Shown here: positions 25,930-34,408 of the stretch, one piece after another
Layout of the letters: every line of letters starts with the position of its first letter
Position numbering within the stretch: the stretch's first letter is position 1
Source of the DNA: Aquincola tertiaricarbonis
Lineage (GTDB): Bacteria > Pseudomonadota > Gammaproteobacteria > Burkholderiales > Burkholderiaceae_C
Direction of reading: 5' to 3'
Assembly (NCBI RefSeq): GCF_023573145.1
Contig: NZ_CP097635.1
Location: 1,178,001-1,242,000 of the forward strand
Length of the DNA stretch: 64,000 nucleotides
Program-made: the position numbers and the translations under genes
Notes under the pieces: model-generated
What the model was told of the DNA's origin: nothing
Databases searched by the model: none
Seen by the model: the letters and a program-made list of their open reading frames with translations, nothing else

Positions 25930-26783
25930 CCCAGCAGCCGCGCCACCTGCGGATCGACCGGGCCCTGGCTCTGCAGCCGCAGCACCCGCAGGCCGGGCAC
26001 CTGCATCAGCGCATCGGGCTCCAGGCCGTCGATCGCGCCCTGCACCGCCCGCGGGTCGACGATGGTCACCGAGCCGCTGCCCACCACCTCGGCGCCCTGG
26101 CCGCGGCGCAGCACCAGCGCGGTGTCCTCGTCCACACCCACGCCGATGTGGTCGGGGTGGCGGCTCAGCGCGCGCAGCAGGCGCGGCAGGCGCCGCCGCT
26201 CGGTGAAGTGCTGGTCGACAATGACCTGCGGCAGCAGGCCGAAGCCTTCGGTCAGGCTGCGCGCCCACAGCATGCGCGCCGACATCACCGCCGCACCGGC
26301 GCTGGTGCCGGCCACGCAGGCGCCATTCATGAAGGCCTGGTGGATGGCCTGCTCCAGCGGCGTGCCGCCGACGATCTCGGTCAGGCGCCGCTGGTCGCCG
26401 CCGGTGATCAGGATGCCGTCGGCCGTGGCCACCTGCGCCACCAGTTCCATGCGGCCGGCGTCTTCACGGGTGGCGGGGTGCACCACCACCTGCTGGGCCA
26501 CGCCCAGCGCAGCCAGCACGGCTTCGTAGCGGCGGGCGGCGGCCTCGGGGTAGGCGCTGGCCGATGGCAGCACCGCCACCCGCGGCGCCGGGCTGCGGCA
26601 CAGCGAGACGAAGCGCCGCAGCACCAGCCGGTCGCCCTGGCGGTCTTCGGCACCGCCGATCAGCATCAGCGCGCCGGGGCGGCCCACCGGGCCGGGCAGC
26701 GCCGCCACCGGCACGGGGCGCGCGGCCACCGGGCTGGCGGCCACGGCCGAGGTTGCATAGACAAGCCACTGACGACGCTGCAT
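25926..26783 (-). CDS. Cyanophycinase-like serine peptidase (family S51), exported
   Basis: 285 residues. An N-terminal export signal (Q-R-R-Q-W-L-V then a hydrophobic stretch) precedes the enzyme. S51 signatures: L-I-T-G-G-D-Q, nucleophile G-T-S-A-G-A, V-I-V-D-Q-H-F and G-V-G-V-D-E-D-T-A. Cyanophycinases cut the storage polymer cyanophycin into beta-Asp-Arg dipeptides; exported forms feed on external polymer. No cyanophycin synthetase is in the window. The gene ends tail to tail with the amidohydrolase and sits 278 bases after the start of the KdpE-like gene's stop side, on the same strand as the KdpDE pair. An arginase lies 34 kb away, which could use released arginine, but this link is speculative. 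Confidence 0.87.
   Translation of the reverse strand: MQRRQWLVYATSAVAASPVAARPVPVAALPGPVGRPGALMLIGGAEDRQGDRLVLRRFVSLCRSPAPRVAVLPSASAYPEAAARRYEAVLAALGVAQQVVVHPATREDAGRMELVAQVATADGILITGGDQRRLTEIVGGTPLEQAIHQAFMNGACVAGTSAGAAVMSARMLWARSLTEGFGLLPQVIVDQHFTERRRLPRLLRALSRHPDHIGVGVDEDTALVLRRGQGAEVVGSGSVTIVDPRAVQGAIDGLEPDALMQVPGLRVLRLQSQGPVDPQVARLLG
26751..26766 (-). promoter_or_regulatory. TTGTCTATGCAA motif inside the cyanophycinase 5' coding end
   Basis: On the minus strand it reads GCTTGTCTATGCAACC, encoding residues 7-11 of the cyanophycinase. It repeats the 12-mer found at the start of the facing amidohydrolase gene. Confidence 0.3.
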
Positions 26784-26800
26784 GGGATGCTTCCGCTTGC

Positions 26801-27505
26801 TCAAGGAACGAACCGGTAACCGACGCCGGCCTCCGTGAGCAGGTGGACGGGCATCGAAGGACGGGCTTCCACCTTCTTGCGCAGGTTGGCCATGTGCACC
26901 CGCACGTAGTGCAGGTCTTCGGCATGGCCGGGGCCCCACACCGCCTTGAGCAGCTGCTGGTGGGTGATCACCCGATCGGGCTGCGTGGCCAGGTGGAGGA
27001 GCAACTTGTACTCGATCGGCGTCAGGTGCAGCGGTTGGCCGGCCCTTTCAACCACACGGCGGGCCAGGTCAACCACCACCTCGCCGAAGCGCAGCACCGG
27101 CTCCGCCTCGGCCCCCGCAGCCGCCTGCGGGCGGCGCCGCAGCTGGGCCCGCACCCGGGCCAGCAACTCGCCGGCGCCGAAGGGCTTGACCAGGTAGTCG
27201 TCGGCACCGGCGTCCAGCGCGCGGATCTTGTCCGCTTCGGCGCTGCGGGCGGACAGCACGATGACCGGCGCGGCCGACCAGCTGCGCAGCTCGCTGATCA
27301 GCGACACGCCGTCGCCATCGGGCAGGCCCAGGTCGACCACCAGCAGGTCGGGGCGGCGGGTGCCGGCCTCGATCAGCCCGCGCTGCAGCGTGGCGGCCTC
27401 GTGCACGCCGTGGCCTTCGGCCTGCAGCGCCAGCCGCACGAAGCGGCGGATGTCGTCCTCGTCTTCCACCACCAGGATGCTGGCGGCGTTGGTGGGTGGG
27501 TTCAT
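26801..27505 (-). CDS. kdpE: KdpE-like OmpR-family response regulator
   Basis: 234 residues: receiver domain with E14-D15-E and phospho-acceptor D58 (L-L-V-V-D-L-G-L-P-D), K in D-Y-L-V-K-P-F, then a winged-helix output domain with the KdpE-like L-T-P-I-E-Y-K-L-L and V-H-M-A-N-L-R-K-K. Its ATG overlaps the stop of the sensor gene as ATGA. KdpE normally activates the kdpFABC potassium pump, but no kdp structural gene is in the window, so the target may differ. Confidence 0.85.
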   Translation of the reverse strand: MNPPTNAASILVVEDEDDIRRFVRLALQAEGHGVHEAATLQRGLIEAGTRRPDLLVVDLGLPDGDGVSLISELRSWSAAPVIVLSARSAEADKIRALDAGADDYLVKPFGAGELLARVRAQLRRRPQAAAGAEAEPVLRFGEVVVDLARRVVERAGQPLHLTPIEYKLLLHLATQPDRVITHQQLLKAVWGPGHAEDLHYVRVHMANLRKKVEARPSMPVHLLTEAGVGYRFVP

Positions 27506-29046
27506 GCGGTGTGATCGTAGAGCGTGGACAGCGGCTGGCCGCTGCCGTCGTCCTGCGGCGGCGTGCCGCGCGGCAGCACGAGGGTGAAGCGGGCGCCATG
27601 CCCGTGGTTGCCGGCGCTGATGCGGCCACCATGCGCCTGCACGATGGCGCGGCAGATGGCCAGGCCCAGGCCCACGCCGGGCGTGGCGCTTTCCTTCTGG
27701 CCGCGCTCGAACTTCTCGAAGAGCCGCGCCTCCTGCCCGGGCGGCAGGCCGGGGCCGTGGTCGTCCACCCTCAGCAGCACCTCGGCCGGCCAGGCCTCGG
27801 CATGCACCCGCAGGCCGCTGCCGGCCGGCGTGTACTTGGCGGCGTTCTCGAACAGGTTGACCAGCACGCGCTCGAACAGCACCGGGTCCAGGTGCAGCAG
27901 CGGCAGGTCGTCGGGCAGCTGGACATCGACCGGCCGGCCGGCCAGCGGCCCGGCGCAGGCCGCCAGCGCGCTGCCGATCACCTCGTCCAGCGGCATCCAG
28001 GCGCGGCGCAGCTGCACGCTGCCGGCCTGCAGCCGGGCCATGTCCAGCAGGTTGTCCACCAGCGCCGCCATGCGGCGGGCCGAGGCGCGAATGGCATCGG
28101 CCTGGGCCGACTGTGGCTCCAGCGTGTCGGCCAGGCCCACCAGGCCGGCCAGCGGCGTGCGCAGGTCGTGCGAGATGGCCGACAGCAGCGAATTGCGCAG
28201 CCGCTCCGACTCGATCTGCAGCGTGGTGGCCTGGGCCACTTCCACGTAATGGATGCGTTCCAGCGACAAGGCCAGCAGCGAGGCGCAGGCCTCCAGCAGG
28301 CGGCGTGGCTCCTCGGCCGGCGCCTGGCCGCCGGTGGCCACCGCCAGCAGGCCGCGCAGGCCCATGGGCGCCCGCAGCGGCAGCACCAGGCAGGCGGCGC
28401 CGGGCAGCGTCGCGGTGCCGGGGCCGGCCGGCTCGGCATGGTCGAAGGCCCATTGCGCCAGGCCCGCATCCACCTCGGCCCCGGCGCCGGGCAAGGTGTG
28501 CAGGCCACCCTCCGGGCCGGGCACCAGCACCGCGCTGCCGCGGCCCAGCTCCAACTCGATGAAGCGGGCGCCGATCTCGGCCACCTGCTGCGGCTGCAGT
28601 GCGCCCGACAGCTCACGCGCCATCGCATACAGGCCGGCCATGCGCTGCTCACGCCCGCTGGCGGCCTCGGCATGGGCGCGCAGCCCGGCCATCAGCTGGC
28701 CGATCAGCAGGCCCACCAGCAGCATCACGCCGAAGGTGACGAGGTACTGCGCATCGCTCACCGCGAACGAAAAGCGCGGCGCCACGAAGAAGAGGTCGAA
28801 TAAGGCCACGCCCAGCACCGCCGCCAGCACCGCCGGCCCGCGGCCATGGCGCCAGGCCACGGCCACCACGCCCAGCAGGAACAGCATCGCGATGTTGGTG
28901 GGCTCCAGCACCTGCAGCAGCGGAAAGCCCGCCAGCGCCGTGATGCTGCAGGCCAGCGTGGCTTCCAGGTAACCGCGCCAGGCAGGCGCACGCCGCAGGC
29001 CGGCGGGCGGCGTGGGAGGGGCATCGGTGGACCACGGCATCGTCAC
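27502..29046 (-). CDS. KdpD-like sensor histidine kinase lacking the N-terminal KdpD/Usp domains
   Basis: 514 residues, against about 900 for standard KdpD. It starts directly with the four-helix DUF4118 membrane module (about 25-125, with L-E-P-T-N-I-A-M-L-F-L-L-G-V-V), then a GAF-like domain (150-270), the H-box A-I-S-H293-D-L-R-T-P-L and an intact ATPase domain (N-L-F-E-N-A-A-K-Y-T, D-D-H-G-P-G, G-V-G-L-G-L-A-I). The cytoplasmic KdpD and Usp parts, which in E. coli respond to ligands and regulate phosphatase activity, are absent, and the 148 bases upstream are not coding. It is coupled to the regulator gene. Confidence 0.85.
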   Translation of the reverse strand: MTMPWSTDAPPTPPAGLRRAPAWRGYLEATLACSITALAGFPLLQVLEPTNIAMLFLLGVVAVAWRHGRGPAVLAAVLGVALFDLFFVAPRFSFAVSDAQYLVTFGVMLLVGLLIGQLMAGLRAHAEAASGREQRMAGLYAMARELSGALQPQQVAEIGARFIELELGRGSAVLVPGPEGGLHTLPGAGAEVDAGLAQWAFDHAEPAGPGTATLPGAACLVLPLRAPMGLRGLLAVATGGQAPAEEPRRLLEACASLLALSLERIHYVEVAQATTLQIESERLRNSLLSAISHDLRTPLAGLVGLADTLEPQSAQADAIRASARRMAALVDNLLDMARLQAGSVQLRRAWMPLDEVIGSALAACAGPLAGRPVDVQLPDDLPLLHLDPVLFERVLVNLFENAAKYTPAGSGLRVHAEAWPAEVLLRVDDHGPGLPPGQEARLFEKFERGQKESATPGVGLGLAICRAIVQAHGGRISAGNHGHGARFTLVLPRGTPPQDDGSGQPLSTLYDHTA

Positions 29047-29194
29047 CGCGAGATGTTCCCATACCGCAGTGGCGGAAACGCGGCGGCGGCCGATTGTTCA
29101 GCTTTGCGCAATGCGGCGTTGGCAGGGCCCGCCATTGTGCGCACCGCAGGCCGGGCCCAGATGAGCTTCACCGGAACTCACCAAGGACGACGCC

Positions 29195-29599
29195 ATGAAG
29201 CTTGCACGCACCACCTCCGCCCTGGCCCTGACGCTGGCCGCGCTGCTGGGCAGCCAGGCCGCGCTGGCCGGCACCCCGGCCCAGACCGCCAGGGCGGTCA
29301 GCAACGCAGCCACCACCCAGCAGGTGGAAACGCGCCTGCAGCCCGGCCCCTACGCCAAGTACCTGCAGTACAAGGGCATGAGCCAGGAACAGGCCATCGA
29401 AGAAGCCCGCCGCGTGGGTGAAGAGCCGCAGCGCCAGACGGTGCGGGTGGTGGTGACGCCGCTCACCGACCTGGAGAAGTACGACCGCGCGATGGGCCGC
29501 AGCACACGTGCCGAGCGCACGGTGCAGGTGCTGGCCAGCAGCCCCGACAGCGGCGACCGCAGCAACGCCAGCGAGGCATCGCCCGCACAAGGCGGCTGA
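29195..29599 (+). CDS. Exported small protein of unknown function
   Basis: 134 residues with a clear signal peptide (cut near A-A-L-A-G, about residue 25) and AAGGAC a few bases before the ATG. The mature part is polar and mostly helical, with no cysteine pair and no motif I recognise; it ends in an Ser/Ala/Gly-rich tail. It precedes the efflux operon on the same strand but is separated from it by a hairpin. Function unknown. Confidence 0.7.
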   Translation: MKLARTTSALALTLAALLGSQAALAGTPAQTARAVSNAATTQQVETRLQPGPYAKYLQYKGMSQEQAIEEARRVGEEPQRQTVRVVVTPLTDLEKYDRAMGRSTRAERTVQVLASSPDSGDRSNASEASPAQGG

Positions 29600-29628
29600 G
29601 CGAGACGGTGGGGGCACATCCGTTGCCT

Positions 29629-29650
29629 AAGGCGGGCCAGCACCCGCCTT
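29629..29650 (+). other. Hairpin immediately before the efflux-operon start codon
   Basis: AAGGCGGG (29629-29636) pairs perfectly with CCCGCCTT (29643-29650) around a 6-base loop, ending 4 bases before the ATG at 29655. Its 5' arm contains the only Shine-Dalgarno-like sequence. It could end the upstream transcript or hold back translation of the pump. Confidence 0.5.
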
Positions 29651-29654
29651 GCCG

Positions 29655-31268
29655 ATGAACCCTCTCGCTCCCCGCCAATGGCTCCCGCACGAACGGCCGA
29701 TGATGCCGGGGTCGCCCTCGACCCCGCTGCACCCGGTGCGCCGCCGCGTGGCCTATGGCCTGGTCGGCTTCATCGTCTCGCTCACCGGTGGGCTGGGCAA
29801 TGCGCTGGTGACCGCCAACCTGCAGAACCTGCAGGGCGCCCTGGGCGCCTACGCGGTGGAAGTGGCCTGGCTGCCCGCGGCGTATGTGATGACCAACGTC
29901 TCGATGAACCTGCTGCTGGTGAAGTTCCGGCAGGAGTTCGGGCTGCGGCTGTTCACCGAGGTGTTCCTGGTGCTGTACGCACTGGTGGCCTTTGCGCACC
30001 TGTTCGTCAACGACCTGTCGTCGGCCATCGCGGTGCGGGCCGCCCACGGCATGACGGGCGCGGCCCTCACCTCGCTGGGGCTGTACTACACGCTGCAGGC
30101 TTTTCCGGCGGCGCACCGCATGAAGGGGCTGGCGGTGGCGCTGGGCCTGTCGTCGCTGGCGCTGCCGCTGGCGCGGCTGCTGCCGGCCAGCCTGCTGGAG
30201 GTGGCGGAGTGGCGCGGCCTGTCGCTCTTCGAGCTGGGCCTCACGCTGCTGGCCCTGGGCTGCGTGCTGCTGCTCAAGCTGCCGCCGGGTGACCGCTACA
30301 AGACCTTCGAGAAGACCGACTTCCTCACCTTCATGCTGTTTGCGCCGGGCATGGCACTGCTGTGCGCGGTGCTGGCGCTGGGCCGCACCGTGTGGTGGTT
30401 CGAGGCACCTTGGCTGGGCTGGTCGCTGGCCGGCGCCATCGTGCTGCTGACGGCGGCGCTGTACCTCGAGCACCACCGCCAGAACCCGTTGATCAACACC
30501 CGCTGGTGGGGCAGCGCCGACATGCTGCGCCTGTTCCTGGTGATGGTGCTGGTGCGCATCGTGCTGTCCGAGCAGTCGGTGGGCGCGGTGGGCTTTCTGC
30601 AGGCGCTGGGCATGAGCAACGACCAGATGCGGCCGATGTTCGCCGCGGTGCTGGCCGGCACGGCAGCGGGCATCGTCACCAGCGCGCTCACCATCCACCC
30701 GCAGCGGCTGACCGCGCCGCTGGTGGTGGCCCTGCTGGCGATGATGGCCGGCGCGCTGATCGACGTGGGCGCCACCGCGCAGACGCGCGCGGTGCAGATG
30801 CTGGGCAGCCAGTTCCTGCTGGCCTTCGGCAGCACGCTGTTCCTGGCGCCGGCGCTCATCTCGCGCATGGGCGCGGTGATTGCGCAGCCGCGCAACCTGG
30901 TGAGCTTCTCGGTGCTCTTCGGCATCAGCCAGAACCTGGGCGGGTTGCTCGGCTCGGCGCTGCTGGGCACGGTGCAGACGGTGCGCGAGAAGTTCCACAG
31001 CAGCCAGATCGCCGAGCAGCTGAGCCAGCTGGAACCGCTGGTCACGGCCCGGCTGCAGGGCGGTGCCACCGCCTACGGCCGGGTGCTGGCCGACCCGGTG
31101 CTGCGCGGCGCCCAGGGCCGCAGCGCGCTGGCCGCCACCGCCACGCGCGAAGCCAATGTGCTGGCCTACAACGACGTCTTCCTGCTGATCGCGGCGATTG
31201 CCGCGGCCACGCTGCTGTTTGTGCTCTGCCATGCGCTGTGGGCACGGATGAATCGACCCCCGACATGA
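29655..31268 (+). CDS. MFS efflux pump of a tripartite system (DHA2/EmrB-like)
   Basis: 537 residues with about 14 predicted membrane helices, the DHA2 layout (L-T-G-G-L-G-N-A-L-V-T-A-N-L in helix 1; a long non-membrane segment before the last helix). It is the first gene of a three-gene operon with an HlyD-type adaptor and a NodT-type outer-membrane factor, so it should export a toxic compound directly to the outside. Substrate unknown. The ATG at 29655 is preferred over the TTG at 29649, which lies inside the hairpin. The stop overlaps the next ATG as ATGA. Confidence 0.9.
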   Translation: MNPLAPRQWLPHERPMMPGSPSTPLHPVRRRVAYGLVGFIVSLTGGLGNALVTANLQNLQGALGAYAVEVAWLPAAYVMTNVSMNLLLVKFRQEFGLRLFTEVFLVLYALVAFAHLFVNDLSSAIAVRAAHGMTGAALTSLGLYYTLQAFPAAHRMKGLAVALGLSSLALPLARLLPASLLEVAEWRGLSLFELGLTLLALGCVLLLKLPPGDRYKTFEKTDFLTFMLFAPGMALLCAVLALGRTVWWFEAPWLGWSLAGAIVLLTAALYLEHHRQNPLINTRWWGSADMLRLFLVMVLVRIVLSEQSVGAVGFLQALGMSNDQMRPMFAAVLAGTAAGIVTSALTIHPQRLTAPLVVALLAMMAGALIDVGATAQTRAVQMLGSQFLLAFGSTLFLAPALISRMGAVIAQPRNLVSFSVLFGISQNLGGLLGSALLGTVQTVREKFHSSQIAEQLSQLEPLVTARLQGGATAYGRVLADPVLRGAQGRSALAATATREANVLAYNDVFLLIAAIAAATLLFVLCHALWARMNRPPT

Positions 31269-32380
31269 GCTCACCCCCGCCCCCTTCCACACCCGCCCCG
31301 CCGCCCCTGCCACCCACCGTGGGCCCGGCCGAGAACCGGCGGCGCCTGCGCTCGGCCATGCTGTTCGGGCTGGTCGCGCTGCTGGGCGTGGTGGTGGTGC
31401 TGTATGCCTGGCGCCTGCCACCCTTCACCACGCCGGTGCAAAGCACCGAGAACGCGATGGTGCGCGGCCAGGTGACGCTGATCGCGCCGCAGCTCTCGGG
31501 CTATGTGGTCGAGGTGCCGGTGCAGGACTTCCAGCAGGTGCAGCGCGGCCAGCTGCTGGTCAAGATCGACGACCGCATCTACCGCCAGCGGGTGGCGCAG
31601 GCCGAGGCTCAACTGGCAGCGGCCCGCGCCAACCTCAGCAATGCCGCACAGCAAAAGCGCAGCGCGCAGGCCAGCATCAGCCAGGGTGAGGCCGGCATCG
31701 CCAACGCCCGCGCCCAGGCGGTGAAGGCCGAGGCCGACCTGTCCCGCATCGAGGCGCTGGTGGCCGACGGCTCGCTGTCGCTGCGTGAGCGCGACCAGGC
31801 CCGCGCCGCGCGTGCGCAGGCCGTGGCCGCCACCGAGCAGGCGCGGGCCGCGCTGGCCATCGCGCAGGAGAACCTGCGCAGCGTGGGCGTGAACCGCGGT
31901 GCGCTCGAGGCCGCGGTGGGCAATGCCGAAGCCGCGCTGCAACTGGCCCGCATCGACCTGGCCAACACCGAGGTGCATGCGCCGGTGGACGGCCAGCTGG
32001 GCCAGGTGGCGGTGCGCGTGGGTGCCTACGTGAACGCGGGCACCCAGCTCACGGCCGTGGTGCCGCCGCAGCTGTGGGTGGTGGCCAACCTGAAGGAAAC
32101 GCAGATGGCTCGCGTGACGCCCGGCCAGCCCGCCAGCTTCGTGGTGGATGCGCTGGACCATGCACGGCTGCGCGGCCGCGTCGAGCGCATCTCGCCCGCC
32201 ACCGGCTCGGAGTTCAGCGTCATCACACCCGACAACGCCACCGGCAACTTCGTGAAGATCGCGCAGCGCATCCCGGTGCGCATTGCCATCGACGCCGACC
32301 AGCCGCTGGCCGCGCGGCTGCGGCCGGGCATGTCGGTGGTGGTGAGCATCGACACCGCCGCTTCGGCCCCGCGGCCATGA
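31265..32380 (+). CDS. HlyD/EmrA-type membrane-fusion (adaptor) protein
   Basis: 371 residues: Pro-rich cytoplasmic start, one membrane helix (about 30-52), a biotinyl-lipoyl half (V-P-V-Q-D-F-Q-Q-V-Q-R-G-Q-L-L-V), a long coiled coil (about 110-225) and the returning half with H-A-P-V-D-G-Q-L-G, then a beta barrel (L-K-E-T-Q-M-A-R-V). It bridges the MFS pump and the outer-membrane channel across the periplasm. Both ends overlap the neighbouring genes by ATGA. Confidence 0.93.
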   Translation: MSSPPPPSTPAPPPLPPTVGPAENRRRLRSAMLFGLVALLGVVVVLYAWRLPPFTTPVQSTENAMVRGQVTLIAPQLSGYVVEVPVQDFQQVQRGQLLVKIDDRIYRQRVAQAEAQLAAARANLSNAAQQKRSAQASISQGEAGIANARAQAVKAEADLSRIEALVADGSLSLRERDQARAARAQAVAATEQARAALAIAQENLRSVGVNRGALEAAVGNAEAALQLARIDLANTEVHAPVDGQLGQVAVRVGAYVNAGTQLTAVVPPQLWVVANLKETQMARVTPGQPASFVVDALDHARLRGRVERISPATGSEFSVITPDNATGNFVKIAQRIPVRIAIDADQPLAARLRPGMSVVVSIDTAASAPRP

Positions 32381-33780
32381 AGCGCCGCTCCATGCCCATG
32401 GCGCAGCGCGCGGGGGCCACCCTGCTGACCGCCGCGCTGCTGGCCGGCTGCGCATTGCCGCCTCAGCCGCCGCCTACCCCCACGCTGCAGGTGCCGACGG
32501 ACTGGCATTCGTCGGCCCCGGCCGCCACGCAAGGCGCGGTGCAACCCGGCTGGTGGCAGGCTTTCGGCGACCCCGCCCTGGATGGCCTGGTGCAGACCGC
32601 GCTGGCCGCCAACACCGACCTGCGTGTGGCCCGTGCCCGCATTGCCGAATACCAGGCGCGGCTGATCGTCGCGCAAGCTGCCCAGTGGCCCGCGCTGAAT
32701 GCCAGCTTCTCGCCCACCCGCGCCCGCAGCCGCACGGCCAGCGGCGCGTTCGCCGAAGGCACCGTGCTGCAGCTGGGCGCGCAGGCCAGCTACGAGCTGG
32801 ACCTGTGGGGCCGGATCGACCGGCTGGGCGAATCCGCCGCGGCCGATCTGCAGGCCCAGCAGGCCGCGGCCGACGCGGCGGCACTGTCGGTGGCGGCCAC
32901 CGTGGCCAGCGGCTACCTGAACCTGCGCGGGCTGGATGCGCAACTGGCGCTGGCCCAGGCCACGCTGCGCTCACGCGAAGAATCGCTGCAGCGCGCCCGC
33001 CACCTGTTCGAGACCGGCTACAGCTCGCGCCTGGAATGGGTGCAGGCCGAGGCCGAATGGCGGGCCGCCGCGGCCGCGGTGCCGGCCCTGCAACGCAGCA
33101 TCGCCCAGCAGGAAAACGCGCTGGCCTTGCTGCTGGCCCGCAACCCCGGCCCGTTGGACCGTGGCCGGCCACTGGAAGCGCTGGCAGCCCCGCCGGTGGA
33201 CCCCGGCCTGCCTTCCACGCTGCTGCGCCGCCGCCCCGACATCCGCCAGGCCGAGCAGCGCGTGGCCGCCGCCGATGCCAGCCTGGCCGCCGCGCGCGAC
33301 CTGCTGCTGCCGACGGTGCAGCTCAACCTCTCGGCCACGCTGCAGGGCAACAGCCTGCACCAGCTGCTGGACGCGCCGGCACGGCTGTGGAGCCTGGGCG
33401 GCAGCATCCTGGCGCCGGTGCTGCAGGGCGGCCGTCTGCGCGCCGGCACCGAGGTGGCCGCCGCGCTGCGCGACCAGGCGGTGTTCGGCTACGAGCAGAC
33501 GGTGCGCAATGCCTTCGGCGAGGTGGAAAACGCACTGGTGGCGGTGGACGCGCTGGGCGCCCAGGCCGAGCAGGCCCAGGGCCGCGCCGAAGTGGCTGGC
33601 GAGGTGCTGCGCATCGCGCGCAACCGCCAGCGCAACGGCTATGCCTCGTACCTGGAAGAGCTGGATGCGCAGCGCACGCAGTACGCCGCGCAGCAAAGCC
33701 TGCTGCAGTTGCGGGCCGCGCAGCTGCAGGCCCATGTGGACCTGTACCGCGCGCTGGGCGGCGGCTGGCAGGCACCCTGA
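32377..33780 (+). CDS. NodT-family outer-membrane efflux lipoprotein
   Basis: 467 residues with lipobox L-L-A-G-C, followed by two OEP repeats: G-W-W-Q-A-F-G-D-P-A-L-D near the start, Y-E-L-D-L-W-G-R-I-D, and L-L-R-R-R-P-D-I-R-Q-A-E before the second repeat, ending G-G-G-W. It forms the trimeric channel of the tripartite pump. Start overlaps the adaptor stop as ATGA. Confidence 0.94.
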   Translation: MKRRSMPMAQRAGATLLTAALLAGCALPPQPPPTPTLQVPTDWHSSAPAATQGAVQPGWWQAFGDPALDGLVQTALAANTDLRVARARIAEYQARLIVAQAAQWPALNASFSPTRARSRTASGAFAEGTVLQLGAQASYELDLWGRIDRLGESAAADLQAQQAAADAAALSVAATVASGYLNLRGLDAQLALAQATLRSREESLQRARHLFETGYSSRLEWVQAEAEWRAAAAAVPALQRSIAQQENALALLLARNPGPLDRGRPLEALAAPPVDPGLPSTLLRRRPDIRQAEQRVAAADASLAAARDLLLPTVQLNLSATLQGNSLHQLLDAPARLWSLGGSILAPVLQGGRLRAGTEVAAALRDQAVFGYEQTVRNAFGEVENALVAVDALGAQAEQAQGRAEVAGEVLRIARNRQRNGYASYLEELDAQRTQYAAQQSLLQLRAAQLQAHVDLYRALGGGWQAP

Positions 33781-33819
33781 GGCGCCTGCTGGCTCAAGGC
33801 GGCCCGAAAGCCGAAGGCC

Positions 33820-34260
33820 TCAGGGTCGCGGGTCCACGGGGTCGCCGTTGGGCGCCGCACCGGTGGCCCGCGGCGTGGCCAGGCCTTCGCTCCAGCCGTC
33901 GGCACGCCACTCCTGGGCCTTGGCTTCGATGTCCACCGCGCCCGCCTGCTTCAGTGCCAGCGCGGCGGCGTCCACCTGCTGGTCCTGCGCCTCCACCTTC
34001 ACCAGCGTCCAGCCCAGACGCATGGCCTGTGCATAGCGCGCCGTCTCGGGTTCGCTGTCGGGCTGGCTGAACAGGTCGGCCAGGAAGCTGCGCACGCTGC
34101 TCATCACGCCTTCTTCGTTGTGGGTGGCGCCCACGGTGCTGCCGCCAGGGCGGCCGGTGACATGGATCTGGCGTTCGTCGAAGCCGGCGGCCTGCAGCGT
34201 GTGCTGGGCGCGGTCCACGCCTTCAGGTCGGTCGAACACGCCGATGACGGTGCGGCTCAT
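33820..34260 (-). CDS. General-stress-protein 17M/YflT-like domain protein
   Basis: 146 residues from the ATG at 34260 with AAAGGA a few bases upstream. The N-terminal half (V-I-G-V-F-D-R-P-E-G-V-D-R-A then L-Q-A-A-G-F-D) matches the general stress protein 17M-like fold; the second half repeats a similar alpha-beta pattern (T-L-V-K-V-E-A-Q-D-Q-Q). Cytoplasmic, role unknown but usually part of stress regulons. Its upstream region shares a 16-base element with the DoxX gene at 36.7 kb. Confidence 0.7.
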   Translation of the reverse strand: MSRTVIGVFDRPEGVDRAQHTLQAAGFDERQIHVTGRPGGSTVGATHNEEGVMSSVRSFLADLFSQPDSEPETARYAQAMRLGWTLVKVEAQDQQVDAAALALKQAGAVDIEAKAQEWRADGWSEGLATPRATGAAPNGDPVDPRP

Positions 34261-34298
34261 GGCAATCCTTTCAGGGTGCGTTGCGGTACCGGTGTGCG

Positions 34299-34315
34299 GC
34301 AACCCACATACCCGG
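34299..34315 (-). promoter_or_regulatory. GGGYATGTGGGTTGC element, copy 1
   Basis: On the minus strand the sequence GGGTATGTGGGTTGC lies about 39-55 bases before the stress-protein start. A copy with one base change lies at a similar distance before the DoxX gene. A shared promoter element is plausible. Confidence 0.4.
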
Positions 34316-34408
34316 CACCACGGCCTGCGGTCCTACAGCCGGCTGCGGGAGCCGCCCCTGGCAGCGCGCTGGCGCGAGGCGCAAGCTCGGGGCGACTCTG
34401 CTCCCTGG

